From Ephemerocybe angulata (taxonomy: Eukaryota; Basidiomycota; Agaricomycetes; Agaricales; Psathyrellaceae), in assembly GCA_013368325.1 (NCBI GenBank), contig JAACJK010000109.1:248001-312000 (forward strand): a stretch of 64,000 bases of DNA, written 5' to 3'. The position numbers and the translations under genes were made by a program. Positions within the stretch are counted from its first letter, which is position 1. Every line of letters begins with the position of its first letter. Of the stretch, positions 1-10,597 are shown piece by piece. The notes beneath the pieces are model-generated. The model saw only the letters and a program-made list of their open reading frames with translations, ran no database searches and was not told where the DNA came from.

Positions 1-1033
1 TGACTGAGCCCTGAACATTACATGTCGAATCTCCGCAGAGATCCAACCCTTCAAATACAGTGTTAATCAAGCACGTTAGAGAGTAACGATGAGAAACGGC
101 AGCTTGAAGACCCGCCTATCTGGATCGTAGAGATTCGGGGTCATCGGTATAGAGGCTGCGATCGCGTCAGAGACCGAAGAGATCTAGCGCCCTTTGATTG
201 AAAAACTAGCGCTATCTACCCGCACACCAAAATATCTCTTGGAGCCATTGGCATGAGCCCTAAGTCTATAGCGCACTTTACGGCACCAAGCAACCTCTGC
301 TTCTCGAGCAGCTCAAATATACGGAACCCTGACTTGCGGTAACGCTTGGTATCCACCGCTTGGATTTTGGCGTATACTTACCCTGTACTAGACAGAAAGT
401 GCGCGTCGAAGAGGGTACACTAGAAACCAGCCGTGCACCCGGGGTGGTGACGGTTTTGAGCGTTGACTCGAGTGCGCGCGGAGCCAACCGCACGACCGAC
501 GGTCAAGCGGCGCGCGCCTCATTGGATGCGCGTCCACGGTCACGTTGCCACACATTATCCCAGTCAATGCCAAGTTGTTAACAAAAGTCTCGAAAGGTTG
601 GTTACCGTCGAATCGAGTACACACACGAGTCAAATCGCGAGAAGGGAAGTTCATGCTCGTCGTAGCAGTTTTGCGCATCTGACTAGGTCCGACAACGCGA
701 CAAGAAGGTCCAGGGGATGCTCAAGCCATCCAAGTAATACAAGATACATAAAGTCCAATGCTGATATGCCTGGTTCCTCCAAGATGTTTCCGATATATAT
801 TACAACACACTCGACTGTCCAGAGCCCCATATGTAGTCCAGGCATCCAAAGCTTTCACGCAATTCATCAATGAAAAGACCCGTCAGTGGCGGCAGACTAT
901 AGTACGAGAATCAGCTCGGATGAGAGGCAAAGTAGGGGTCATCTCATCGACGTACCTCAGGCTCCTGCTGGCGAGAATCACGGGATTCGTAGTCTTGCAT
1001 GGTATCAATTTTGATTGAGAGATTGGTTGGACG
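1..1033. other. No gene assigned (left edge)
   Basis: I see no recognisable gene here. Short open stretches exist on both strands between about 280 and 870, with donor-like GTAAGT sequences, but I could not chain them into a recognisable protein. It lies downstream of the minus-strand membrane-protein gene that ends at 1034, so part of it is probably that gene's 3' UTR. Confidence 0.4.
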
Positions 1034-3022
1034 CTACTCAGCGTCAGAAATCGCCGGCAACAATCTTGGCGGAGGGGTGCGTACGCTGGATGTCATCGGC
1101 TTGGACCCGGATTTTGAGAAGGATTGGAGAGAGAATGAAAGCTCATCGGTGTCCTCTTCCCCTAGGCCGCGTATACTCTTACGAGCGTTGAGCGTTGCGA
1201 GGACCGAGTTGCTATATACTGCAAGATACGGGATAAGTTTACCGCAGAGAAACAATGCAGATTTAAACACGCACGGCGTCCGATTCCAAAGTAAAACGCG
1301 ACGTAAATGAGGGTATGACCCCACACAAGAATCTGTGCCGAGAGTTAGAGTCTAACATGGCTAGAGGGATGGCAAAGAACACTCACCGACACCAAAGACG
1401 CCACGGCGCAGATAGTCGTCAAAAATCCGGTGCTAACAGTGAAGAGGATCTGCGAGATGTTTAGATCTGCTAAGACGTAGGCCGAGAATCGTAGCTCACC
1501 AATCGACTGATCATCGTGTCTGACCTGTTTATGGAGTGTCAGAAGGATTGTCTGAAGAGGATGACGTTCTCAAATGCGCACTTCTTGAAACCTGTCCTAG
1601 AACGGTGCAGGAAGAAAAACAGTGCTCCGGCGATGAGGATGTCCGCAACCACTCCGACAATGTTGACCGTAATCGACAGGCCCTATGTAGATGTTAGCGA
1701 AAGTCTGAATAGAAAAACCACTGGCTGCACCTTCAGCTGTCCGAGCTCCCCCCATGTCTGCAGACGCATTCTATCAGGAAGTGATACATTAGCTATCTGC
1801 GGCGAGGGATAATGCCCGGAGCTTACGATTTGACGGTAAACGCTAAGAAAGGAATCAGGGAATACTTCATATAGCTGAACGGAGGATGACTGACCGACAG
1901 AAGATGCTACACCGACGGACAATCAATCAGCAAAGAAAGTAGCCGTGGCTGGAGCCCTACTCACCAAACTCTGCTAACACCAGGGCCACCTATCAAATAA
2001 TGAGATTCATTCCGACGGTAAACCAGACGAGACACTTACCACCGTTACTGTTAAAGGAATGTTCTCGTTGCTGACTATGGCGGGATTAGCGTGACGTCGT
2101 CTGCCGCCTCAATTGGTACCACTCACGACGCCATACTCGTAGGGCCAGGAACCTGGGGAGGAAGTTAGGAGAAGTCCATCATAGAAAGGAGATTGACTTA
2201 CCCTTGGACAAGTAAGCCAATGAAGCCCTGTTTAGTTCTTGCATCAGATAAATGCAAGGCTGACCGCAGGGCACAAACGCTTACATTGAATAAAACCTCG
2301 AGCTGCACCGCGGATAGTCAGAATCGTGGCAGTCGGAAGAAGACATAGCAGGAGTTGCGCACCAGGATACTCCTGTGGCTTCTCGTTAGATATTTTCATG
2401 ACTGCATGGTCGTCGGAGAGACCTACCAGACAAGATGGCCCAAAGAGTTGGGATTTCCGTAGTTGGTCACGATGTAGTAGTACACTGTAAAAGTACTCGT
2501 AAGATTTTGGTGTTGGTAGCAAGCTGAACTGCTGGCGGACCAGTGTGCGATATTAGGATTTGATGTGTTGTATCGAACAGCCAGACAGCGCCGACCTTCG
2601 GAGTACACGTTCGTAAAGGGCGTAAATATGGAGAATTACAGCGGGATAACTCACCAAACTCTTGATGTACCAGACATCCTTGAGACACAATCAGAAACAT
2701 ATAACAATGGAGGAAGACGAAGGGCCCACGTTTCGGTAGTGGTTGAAGTAGTACCACGTTTGAACGCACGACACTGAAGGAGAGGCCGTAAGCGTTGTGG
2801 CCCGTGGACGGCGCTGCTGAGACACTTACCTCCGTACAGCCTGATATTTCCTAGTTCTCAGTACTCAGGACGGAAGAGGTTAATATGCCGAGACTTACAC
2901 GGACGCGCAGATGACACCGATGAGTGATGCACCCATCCTGGTGACCGTTAGCACCGGTTCGATACGAAAGAATTACCAACATACGTGTTGTCGAGTGGGA
3001 TAGGGCTCTGGGACGCAGACAT
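1034..3022 (-). CDS. DUF6534-type multi-pass membrane protein, many exons with microexons
   Basis: This gene is invisible as a single open frame but splices cleanly. It starts at an ATG at 3022 (MSASQSPIPLDN). Exons then give LYGVSCVQTWYYFNHYRN, a WLFDTTHQILISHT segment, VTNYGNPNSLGHLVW, LEVLFNGF, LALRVWRL, IVGVVADILIAGALFFFL, HRSRTGFKKSDTMISRL, FLTTICAVASLVS and a C-terminal exon LYSNSVLATLNARKSIRG, ending at a TAG at 1034. The order of hydrophobic segments and the HRSRTG..SDTMI signature match the Agaricomycete membrane family I know as DUF6534 (about seven helices, function unknown). There are roughly 13-14 exons, some only 10-11 nt (2363-2372 and 2830-2840). Introns are about 45-80 nt with GTAAGT/GTGAGT-like donors. 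Family identity rests on remembered family features; splicing is inferred but frame-consistent at every junction I checked. Confidence 0.8.
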
Positions 3023-4619
3023 GTTGGGAACCAGCGGAGCAAGCTAAAAGAGCAGGGAGGGGAGGGGCGCCTTCATCGTCTGATTGCGAGCCCTTAAAGA
3101 GAGTACATGGATCGGAGAAGCCAGCGAATCTTCTTGGAGTGCGCTCACCTTGGACTGTTTGTGCAGACAACGCGGAGGCAAATATTACTTGCCATTATTC
3201 GATTCGAACGCTTCTTTGAGCGAGGCATGGCGGCAGGTATTGGTCAGCCAGCGAGAACCGGCGACCCGTTAGAGTTTTTTCGCAGAATGCGTGGCTCAGA
3301 GCGCTTTGATTGCGGCGTTCCCGCTGCTCTTCCCCGACTTAGTAATCCGTTGAGATTCGCTAGATGCAGGAGAATCGCTGCCTTAATACGTACCACTTCT
3401 CTGTTCTGCATCTCTTACTCGAAGGAAGCAGAACTAGGAGTCTCCAGCTGGAATTGCCGCCTATGGTCCCGGCAAACATTAGTGGGAGGCGACTTCTGGA
3501 ATACCACTTAGCTGGAACTAGAAATCTGGGTCGCAAGACGGAAGACTACACGGGAGCGGGAGCCCCGCCACGAAGATGCAGAGCGGGTAGCCAGGAGGCC
3601 GTATTCTTTGCTACCTCTCTGTGAATCTTCCTGTTACGTTCGACGAAACGTGCTTGTGGCTGGTTTGCAACGCCCTCAGCTTCGGAAGGCCAAACAATGA
3701 CATGCGGCAAATTGTTTTATTGGCAGAAGAGGACGCCAAACGCCTTTCTGAAGGAATGGAGGAGATTCGAGAAACCCACAACGAAAGCCGCCTCGAAGAG
3801 GAGGGGTGTAAGAGCACTTGCCACAACCAATTGCGTTGGCGATGGGAGTTTGCGTGAGAGATCAATATTCAATTGATGCAACCCCAGCCTCTTCGACAGT
3901 TTTGGAGGACGACGCGCGCCTCATATACTCAACCTCGCGCGCCAACGTCATGGAAGTACGCGACCTCAGGCTAGCATGCGCCGCATCCTGACCCCGGATG
4001 TACCACGTCGAGCTCATCCAGAAAATTTACAAGAAGTACTGGAAAGGCTCGAGGATCATATGTCGAATCGAACCAACGAACACTTTCTACGCTGTTGAAT
4101 CACAGAGCTGTCGATCTGCTTCTCCAAGGGCCACTCAGAAACGAAATACCAAATTTTGGATGACATATCGTTCTTCCTCAGCTCAGATACTATGCGTGTG
4201 TGACTGACGAAAACCCATCAATCTGTCTGCCGGCCTCACTTCTCTCTGGCAACCAATGGCAAGTACTTGATCATCATTCCCCGACGAGGAGGAAGACTGT
4301 ATGCATCTAATCTTTTCGTTGCTGGGCCCAAATTGCCGGAGGGTGCGACCCTGCCCCGCATGCCCGTTTGTAGGGGTGACCCACGGACCGGCGCCATATT
4401 ATCGATGCCTATCCAAGCTCGTGGGCGCATTCGCAACTTGCTCTCATCCACTACCGTCGCTTCGCTTTCTGTCGCTCTGGAGCGTACCTCTTTCGTTCTC
4501 CTGGCAGGTCAGGGGATTGGCATAGACCTAGCGTCTGCTGCCGCCTTCGTAGTCAAGTCACTACAGGGATTGACCAAGTGAGGCCTCACCGGCGCCAGTC
4601 CTAGCATTGCATCGTTCCA
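3023..4619. other. Unresolved stretch with protein-like open segments
   Basis: There is no confident gene. Several plus-strand segments read like protein but do not join into a model I trust. They are 3107-3240 spliced by a possible 55 nt intron into a stretch reading ECVAQSALIAAFPLLFPDL, 3621-3857 (LWLVCNALSFG, then an acidic helix), a frame around 4090-4310 broken by one TGA (CVTDENPSICLPASLLSG), and 4267-4581 with a hydrophobic end (VASLSVALERTSFVLLAGQG). This may be a poorly conserved many-exon gene or a decayed one. No family recognised. Confidence 0.3.
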
Positions 4620-6262
4620 ATGGCTGGTGCGTATACCTGTCTGTGCCTTTAATTGAGGTATATTTTCTGAAAGCGACATATTAGGATCGGGCGTGGCTAA
4701 AAGCCCACCGATGAAGATGAACATCGTCCGCGGGACGCCTTCACAATTGACCGCCTTCTTGGTTCTCAATATCTGGACCTCACATGCTGGTCTCCCTTTT
4801 CTGCTGGCAGTCGTATTGCTGGCTAAAGGGGTGAAACGGCATCCGACATTTGCCAATCTCTGCATCGCATTTATGATCATTGGGTTGTGAGTTTCAATCG
4901 GCGCCATTTAAATCACCGATGCTAAAGCCAAGGCTCTCTTCTAGTGCTTCTAGCTTGCTGTATGTTCAGACCAGTGTCCAGAGCGCTTTCCCGCTGACGC
5001 TCAGCTAGGGTATACGGTTCTGCGACCAGTGGTCCAGAGCCACCTCCAGTTTTGTGCTTATTACAAGCATCTTTATTATACGGGATGCCCACTTTGTGAG
5101 TGTATTGTCACTGGCTCGATAATTGACGCGAACGGTTCCTCATGCCTTCTGTTATCGCTTAGTACGTCAACGGCAGCTTTCATGCTCGTTTGGCAGGTTT
5201 GTTGAATGCATTCTCGTATTCTAGTTTCCTAATTAACTGGGCACATCGCAGATGTTTCTTAGGGTGCGGGTCGCCTATCACTGCAAGCCATACGACAACG
5301 AAAACCATGTTCTACGGCTGTGGACGGTAAATTCTCTCTCTCTACCTGGTGCCTTTGACGTTTTCTGACCAAAACAGATGCTAGCAGGACCCTACATAAT
5401 GTACTTCATCCCAGTACTCATTACCGCTGGGGTTCGTCTACCTCAAATATTTAAGCAATAGACGTGTTAACTCTCCTCCTTAGATTGGGGCTGGACGACC
5501 CGAACGCGTCTCACGAAATCGACGCTTCTTCTATTGCTCGGTGGAAAGTTTGCCACTGTAAGCCAATTTTCTTTATGTAATCTCGTTCGAGACTCAGCCC
5601 TACAGGACCAACGGAATTGCACTCTCGAGTGGAATTATACTGCTTGGGACCGTCTCATTGATAGGTCGGTCTCCCTCTCCAAACCGGGCTGCACGCTTTC
5701 TCAGCAGGATTGAAATAATAGCGTGGTCTATCTTCATACTTGTCCGACACCGGATTTTGGTAAAGCCCAAGGGAAATCAACCTCCAGTAAACCTCGACCT
5801 CTCCCTTCCGATACGTATAATGATTTTCGGGTTGTATCTCATTCTCGCTATGAGGTACGAAGGAGCTCCAGTACGCTAGACTTCCGCTGACTTTCCGCTC
5901 TAGTCTCAGCTTTCTCTCGGTCAGCTCTCCGTCCAGCCCTGTGCCCGACCTGGCTATTGCCACTGGTGCGTTTAATAGACTTGCCTGCCTACGGCGAATA
6001 ATTGTTAAAGGCTAATTGCCGTTCGCAACAGCGGGCTCCGTCGTCATTTTAATCTTTGGAACACAACGGGTAAGTGGAGTACTCTTACAATTATCCGACT
6101 ATCCGACATCTAGTCTGACTGGCATAACTACAGGACATACTTCGCGCGCTTTGCTTCTGGAAACGCAATCGCCGCCGCGTTATTCACATTGAACCAGACA
6201 TCGTAACCCCGGATTTGAGAACAGCGTTTGACGAAGTCAAGAAGCAAGCGGAGAGGAGATAA
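4620..6262 (+). CDS. Seven-transmembrane-like Agaricomycete membrane protein, multi-exon
   Basis: The likely start is the ATG at 4620, a 7-nt first exon (ATGGCTG) spliced to 4685, giving MAGSGVAKSPPMKMN. Downstream exons read IWTSHAGLPFLLAVVLLAKG, VKRHPTFANLCIAFMIIG, then FASSLLVYGSATSGPEPPP and LCLLQASLLYGMPT, MFLRVRVAYHC, GPYIMYFIPVLITAG, GRPERVSRNRRFFYCSVES and a basic C-terminal tail (FWKRNRRRVIHIEPDI) ending with TAA at 6260-6262. The pattern of hydrophobic exons and the GPEP..LCLLQAS..YG motif match a family I recall from mushroom genomes whose layout resembles GPCR-like 7-TM proteins. Function is unknown and receptor status is only an inference. Boundaries of the middle exons are approximate. 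Confidence 0.65.
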
Positions 6263-6504
6263 GGTCGCTTGTTGGTAGTTGGGGTGTTTTTAGCGCCAGA
6301 ATGAAGGACGCTTAGTGTACATGTAGTATGTTGCAAGAGTTTGCGTACTTGGATGAGATACGCGTTGAAAATGACATGGGGAACACAACGACAGGGGCTG
6401 CTCGCCAAATTGAGCGCCGGAGGTATCCCGCAAATAGGAGCAAATAACGCCTCAAATTTCCCAAATTCTGAATTCAGAGTTTGTCCGCGTGTCAAAGTAT
6501 AGTA

Positions 6505-7370
6505 ATGGCTGTAAGTGTTCGTCGTAGAGTTCAAGGTACTCCAAGGGCACTCAATATCCTTGTTTTCTCAAGAGTCGTTGTTCAGCAGCTCTCCGAGTCC
6601 TCTCGCGTCCCTCCCCCCTTGCCCGGTGCGTTGCTACTCCATGCCGCGCTTCCCCGCGACAGCACATAGCCGCAAACTCATACCACTACCCTCCGCTTCC
6701 CTAGGTGCTCGAGGACAACATTCGCCACTCGCCGATGGGCGTCGACCGAGGCTGCAGCTTCGACATCCAGCTCACCCGCCCTCCCCCCATCTTCCAACCC
6801 CACTATTAACCGAATCGTCGATGACATTTCCGGTCTTACTCTCCTCCAGGCGTCGGACTTGGTCGCGCAGTTGAAGGTCAGGCGCGCTGCTTTCGTGTCA
6901 CATACCGACGGAGCCTGACGTGGATTCTGCCTTCTAGTCGCGCCTCAACATCCAGGAGATTGCTATGCCAGCAGCGTCCGCGGCACCAGCTGCCGCCGCC
7001 CCGGCTTCCGACGAACCTGCAGCGGTGAGTCGCGCCTGCTCTCGTTCTTGTGACGGAACTCACCCGGTGTGCTTGGTATAGGAGAAGCCCAAGGAGAAGA
7101 CCGTGTTCAACGTTATGCTCGAGTCCTTCGACGCGACCGCCAAGCCCAAGGTCATCCGTGAAGTCAAGGCCCTCGTACCCAACCTCACCCTCATCGACGT
7201 AAGTCTTATACGTGGACCGTTTGTGAGCGGCGTCTTACATTTGAATTGTACAGGCCAAGAAGTTCGTCGAATCGTTACCCAAGGTTCTCAAGGAGAACCT
7301 CTCCAAGGAGGACGCCGAGAAGCTCAAGGCGACCTTCGAGGCTATTGGCGGTGTGGTCAAGCTCGACTAG
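6505..7370 (+). CDS. MRPL12: Mitochondrial large-subunit ribosomal protein bL12m (L7/L12)
   Basis: This is the stalk protein of the mitochondrial ribosome that recruits translation GTPases. I splice six exons: 6505-6510, 6573-6625, 6705-6876, 6938-7024, 7082-7198 and 7254-7370. The joined length of 552 nt is divisible by three (183 aa). The N-terminus MASRCSAALRVLSRPSPLAR is rich in Arg/Ser and looks like a matrix-targeting sequence. A dimerisation segment follows (IVDDISGLTLLQASDLVAQL), then an Ala/Pro hinge and the conserved C-terminal domain (TVFNVMLESF, KPKVIREVKA, AKKFVESLPKVLKENL, ending GGVVKLD). Start choice: the frame upstream of exon 2 has a stop, and a perfect GTAAGT donor after ATGGCT gives the only good in-frame start found. 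Yeast equivalent is MNP1. Confidence 0.93.
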
Positions 7371-7525
7371 ATTCTTTCCTCTTTCCTCTCTTACGCTTAG
7401 CTGCTCCATACTAATGATATAATAAAAACCAATACATTATTGGGCAGCGTGCATGGGAGGAAGAAAAGTACAATGGGGTAAAATGCTACAGAACAATGGT
7501 TGAACAAGAAAAGGTCCTCGATAAA

Positions 7526-10166
7526 CTAATCCTCCGACAGATAGCGATACTCGAAGCGGAAGTCGCCCTTCTTACGCTGACACCATGATCCTTCCCAGTC
7601 AAAGTACACGTACACACCCTGCTCGTAGTCCTCCGTGATTGCTTGAGGTTCCGAGTGTCGCTGGAACCAAGTCAAGTATTTGACATGGAAACGCCAAGAC
7701 TGTCTCTTCAGTTCTTTCGCGGCGAGATACTGCTGATAGGTCCCAGGGAGGTAGTAGAAGATGTAAAACAGCGTCTCCACGTCCAACTGGGAGAAGATTG
7801 CTGGTGCACCCAGTGTGGGGTGGGGTTGCTGAGGGTAGTACGCTGCGGTAGGATATGGATTCCTAGGAACATAGTATTTGGGTCTGTCGGAATGGGGTCA
7901 ATGAGGTCAGCACGACTGAAAGATATGTAGACGTACTTATCCGTATCTTGTGGCTGGGGAACGTTAATGTGACTGCCCTCGAGCATCTTATGGACTTGGT
8001 CTAGGCTGCTTGCGCGGAGTGCTGCATGTGTGTGAGTAGGAGCCTGAAGATACTAAGCGGAAAGCTCACCCTTCTGCTTGACGTTCTCAAATGAGACGAC
8101 AAGGTCTGACAGCGAACCTGGGAAGGCGGAAGAGGCGCTCGTTCGTGTCGGGGCCCCTTGCGGCTGTTGCGTTGCTGAAGTAGGGCGTTGACCACCAATG
8201 GGTTGGGAAGCTTGCCCAGTAGGTGCGCCGGCTGCTTCGCTCTGCAGCTTGACTCCAGGAGGGAAAGCAGGAGCCTGCGAGACCGCGGCTGCTACAGGCG
8301 ACTTCGGAGAGATATTCGGTGGTGGGAGTGCTTCCGTTGGAGATTGCTGGTGAACCGGAGAAGCCGCAGCATCCTGTTTAACCTGCTCTGGGACAGTTGG
8401 TTCGGTCGGTTGTGATGAGGCTGCTTGAGTCGATATAACGGGCGAAGCAGCAGCAACAGAGCCTTGATGTATGTTAGGACAAACCAGACGCCGGAATCAC
8501 CAACATTGACCACACCTTTCCGGCTTGCAACTGTAGCTTCGGGAAAACCTGGACTTGCTAGCGAAGCCTCAGCTAGGAAACCAGAGGTCAGTACTGGAAA
8601 GAACACACCTTCTGAGGGTTGAGAGACAGAAGGGGCAGAAGAAACCAGTGGGCTTGCAACCGATGCTTGTGTGGGGCTTGGTGAGGGAACAGATTGTGTT
8701 CCAAAGGAAGTAGCCGCCGTTTGAGAAGTAGGTTGGCTGGAAGAGATTGCAGGGGTCGTCGGGGTCGCCAAGGGGGGAGCAGATGCTGAGTGGGAGCTGC
8801 TTACCGCGGCGGCGGCGGCAGCAGCATATCGTATTGGCGGCAGCACAACCGGAGCGGCCGGGCGAGGAGTCGGGGTAGGCAGGCCAGCCTTCACCACACT
8901 TGACATAGGCTGTTGGGAAAAATTGAGGTTTGGGGGTGGTTTCGCTGATAATTCAAATTTGAGAAAGCGTGTCGACACGGAGAAAGGTACTGACCATCGA
9001 CCGATTGTTCTGCGGAGCGGGGGTAAACATAACATATAGGAAAAATAACCGGAAACGTACTCCTCATTCCCAACGATACACCTGCTTTCTTAAGTATTGG
9101 ACTGTCGAGGTCACGCTTGTGACTGGTGGTGGGGCTTTCCTCGTCGTGTTTCTTTGTCGGCAGTTTGGGCGGTGGAATGTCTGGTGCATGTTAATCAAGT
9201 CGAATGAATATAGTGATAAGCGAGAGCGCACCTTCACTAGCCTCGTCTGAAGAATCACTGTCTTCATCCTCCGCTGCGAAACCGAATTCCCCTTCAACTT
9301 CGTCGAGGTTAAGTTCTTCGTAGATTCCTTCGTCTTCGTCGAAATCATCCTCCTAATCCCCAATCAGTGCAAGTCGGGATTGTCAAGGGGAGGTACGCAC
9401 TGTATTACTTGAAACAAAGTATTGGACATCGTCCTTGAGCCCGTTAACCTTGTCTGCCGTCAGAGAGCCGTTGTTTGTGAGACGAAGGATCAATTCGAGT
9501 CGGTTGATGTGCCACTTTCTTCGATCGTTGAGATGCTCGAGTTCCTCCAACCTGGCAACAGCAGTGACCCCAGCCTTATTCTTCTTCTTGGACTGACTCT
9601 GTAATGATTCCACTTCCGCTTCCGTCGATTCCACCTGCATTTGTAGTTCTTCCACTTGCTGCTGAAGCCATTGCATGGCGTCCTCCTTCTCCTGTTCTTT
9701 GGGATCAAGCTTCGCGGCTTGAATGAGACCTTCCTTTGAAAACGCCTTGGTCTTCATCTCCTTCTCGCACGCTTTGAACTTTTCCATTTGCTATATAGTC
9801 GATCAGTAAGCAAGCAGCGCGTATAACGCGTATGCTGCGTTCCTGGGAGTGAGACTGACCGTTTCGATGAGTCTTCGGTTGTCCAGGAGCACCGACTTGT
9901 CCTTGATATCGTTACTCGCCACCCAGGTCTTGATTTGGTCTCGTAGGCGCTGGAGTTTCTTGATTTGTGTCTTCAGGTCAAGCTCCTGCTTCTCCTTCTG
10001 CGTCTGGTTTGTGGACGCCTGCATCTTTTCGTAGATGCCCTCGAAGAGCTCGACCCCCTCCGAAACCTTCTTCAAGGTCCGGTCGATTTCGGCTGGAAGA
10101 AGATGTGTAAGGCGGCGGAGAATAATATGCGGCACTGGGCGTACTTTGCAGTTTCCGTGCTGCCAT
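7526..10166 (-). CDS. NOT3: CCR4-NOT complex subunit NOT3/NOT5 (CNOT3)
   Basis: This is a subunit of the cytoplasmic mRNA deadenylation and transcription-regulating CCR4-NOT complex. It starts at an ATG at 10166 (MAARKLQ), splicing into [20 protein letters not shown], the hallmark N-terminal coiled-coil of NOT3/NOT5. The helical N-terminal region continues to about 9383 ([30 protein letters not shown]). An acidic stretch and a long Ser/Thr/Pro/Ala-rich linker follow, including a poly-Ala run coded by GCC/GCT repeats near 8800-8830. The C-terminal NOT2/3/5 box is at about 7526-7990 ([35 protein letters not shown], ending YRYLSED). Several short introns interrupt it. It shares a 431 bp divergent intergenic region with the Bem1-type gene. 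Confidence 0.93.
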
Positions 10167-10597
10167 GACGGGTGCACTGGGTATGTAGGAAGATGGAGGA
10201 AGGGTGAGTTATGGTTTGTGCAGAGCTCAACTGGCGGCTATGCTTTGGGTTTGTTTGAAGCCGATGCTGCTGACGTAAGAACTGCTTAAAGTTAGCGCAG
10301 GACATTGGGCTGACAGGGGCGATGCAGGCGATGGCAGCTCGACGAGGAAAGGGCTTTTCTTCCCATGGCCGCTGCAGATTTGTCGGCAGATGCTGGGCCT
10401 GTGGGACAGAGTCTCCATAGCTATGGCGAGGCTGGTATTCTGTAGCAACGCGGGACCTGTTTTGGCTAATTGTTTGATGAAAATGCACGTGGGAGATATC
10501 AGTTGGAGGACTGCTACATACACCGCTTGACTTGTTACTGCTCTCTTTCTCGTTTCTCATTTCTTACGACCCTCATTTACCTTACGACCCCTATAAA
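10167..10597. promoter_or_regulatory. Divergent intergenic region between NOT3 (-) and BEM1-like (+)
   Basis: This 431 bp gap separates two oppositely oriented start codons and must hold both promoters. A TATAAAA-like sequence lies just before the Bem1-type ATG (10592-10597). No other specific site could be assigned by eye. Confidence 0.5.

Noticed and set aside
8425..8622. Plus-strand frame opposite the NOT3 linker
   Set aside because: Mirror of the low-complexity Ser/Pro/Ala linker of NOT3; no independent coding signal.
10534..10597. Upstream in-frame extension of the Bem1-type protein to 10532
   Set aside because: The extra residues are hydrophobic and TC-rich 5' leader; the ATG at 10598 directly precedes the conserved basic N-terminus.
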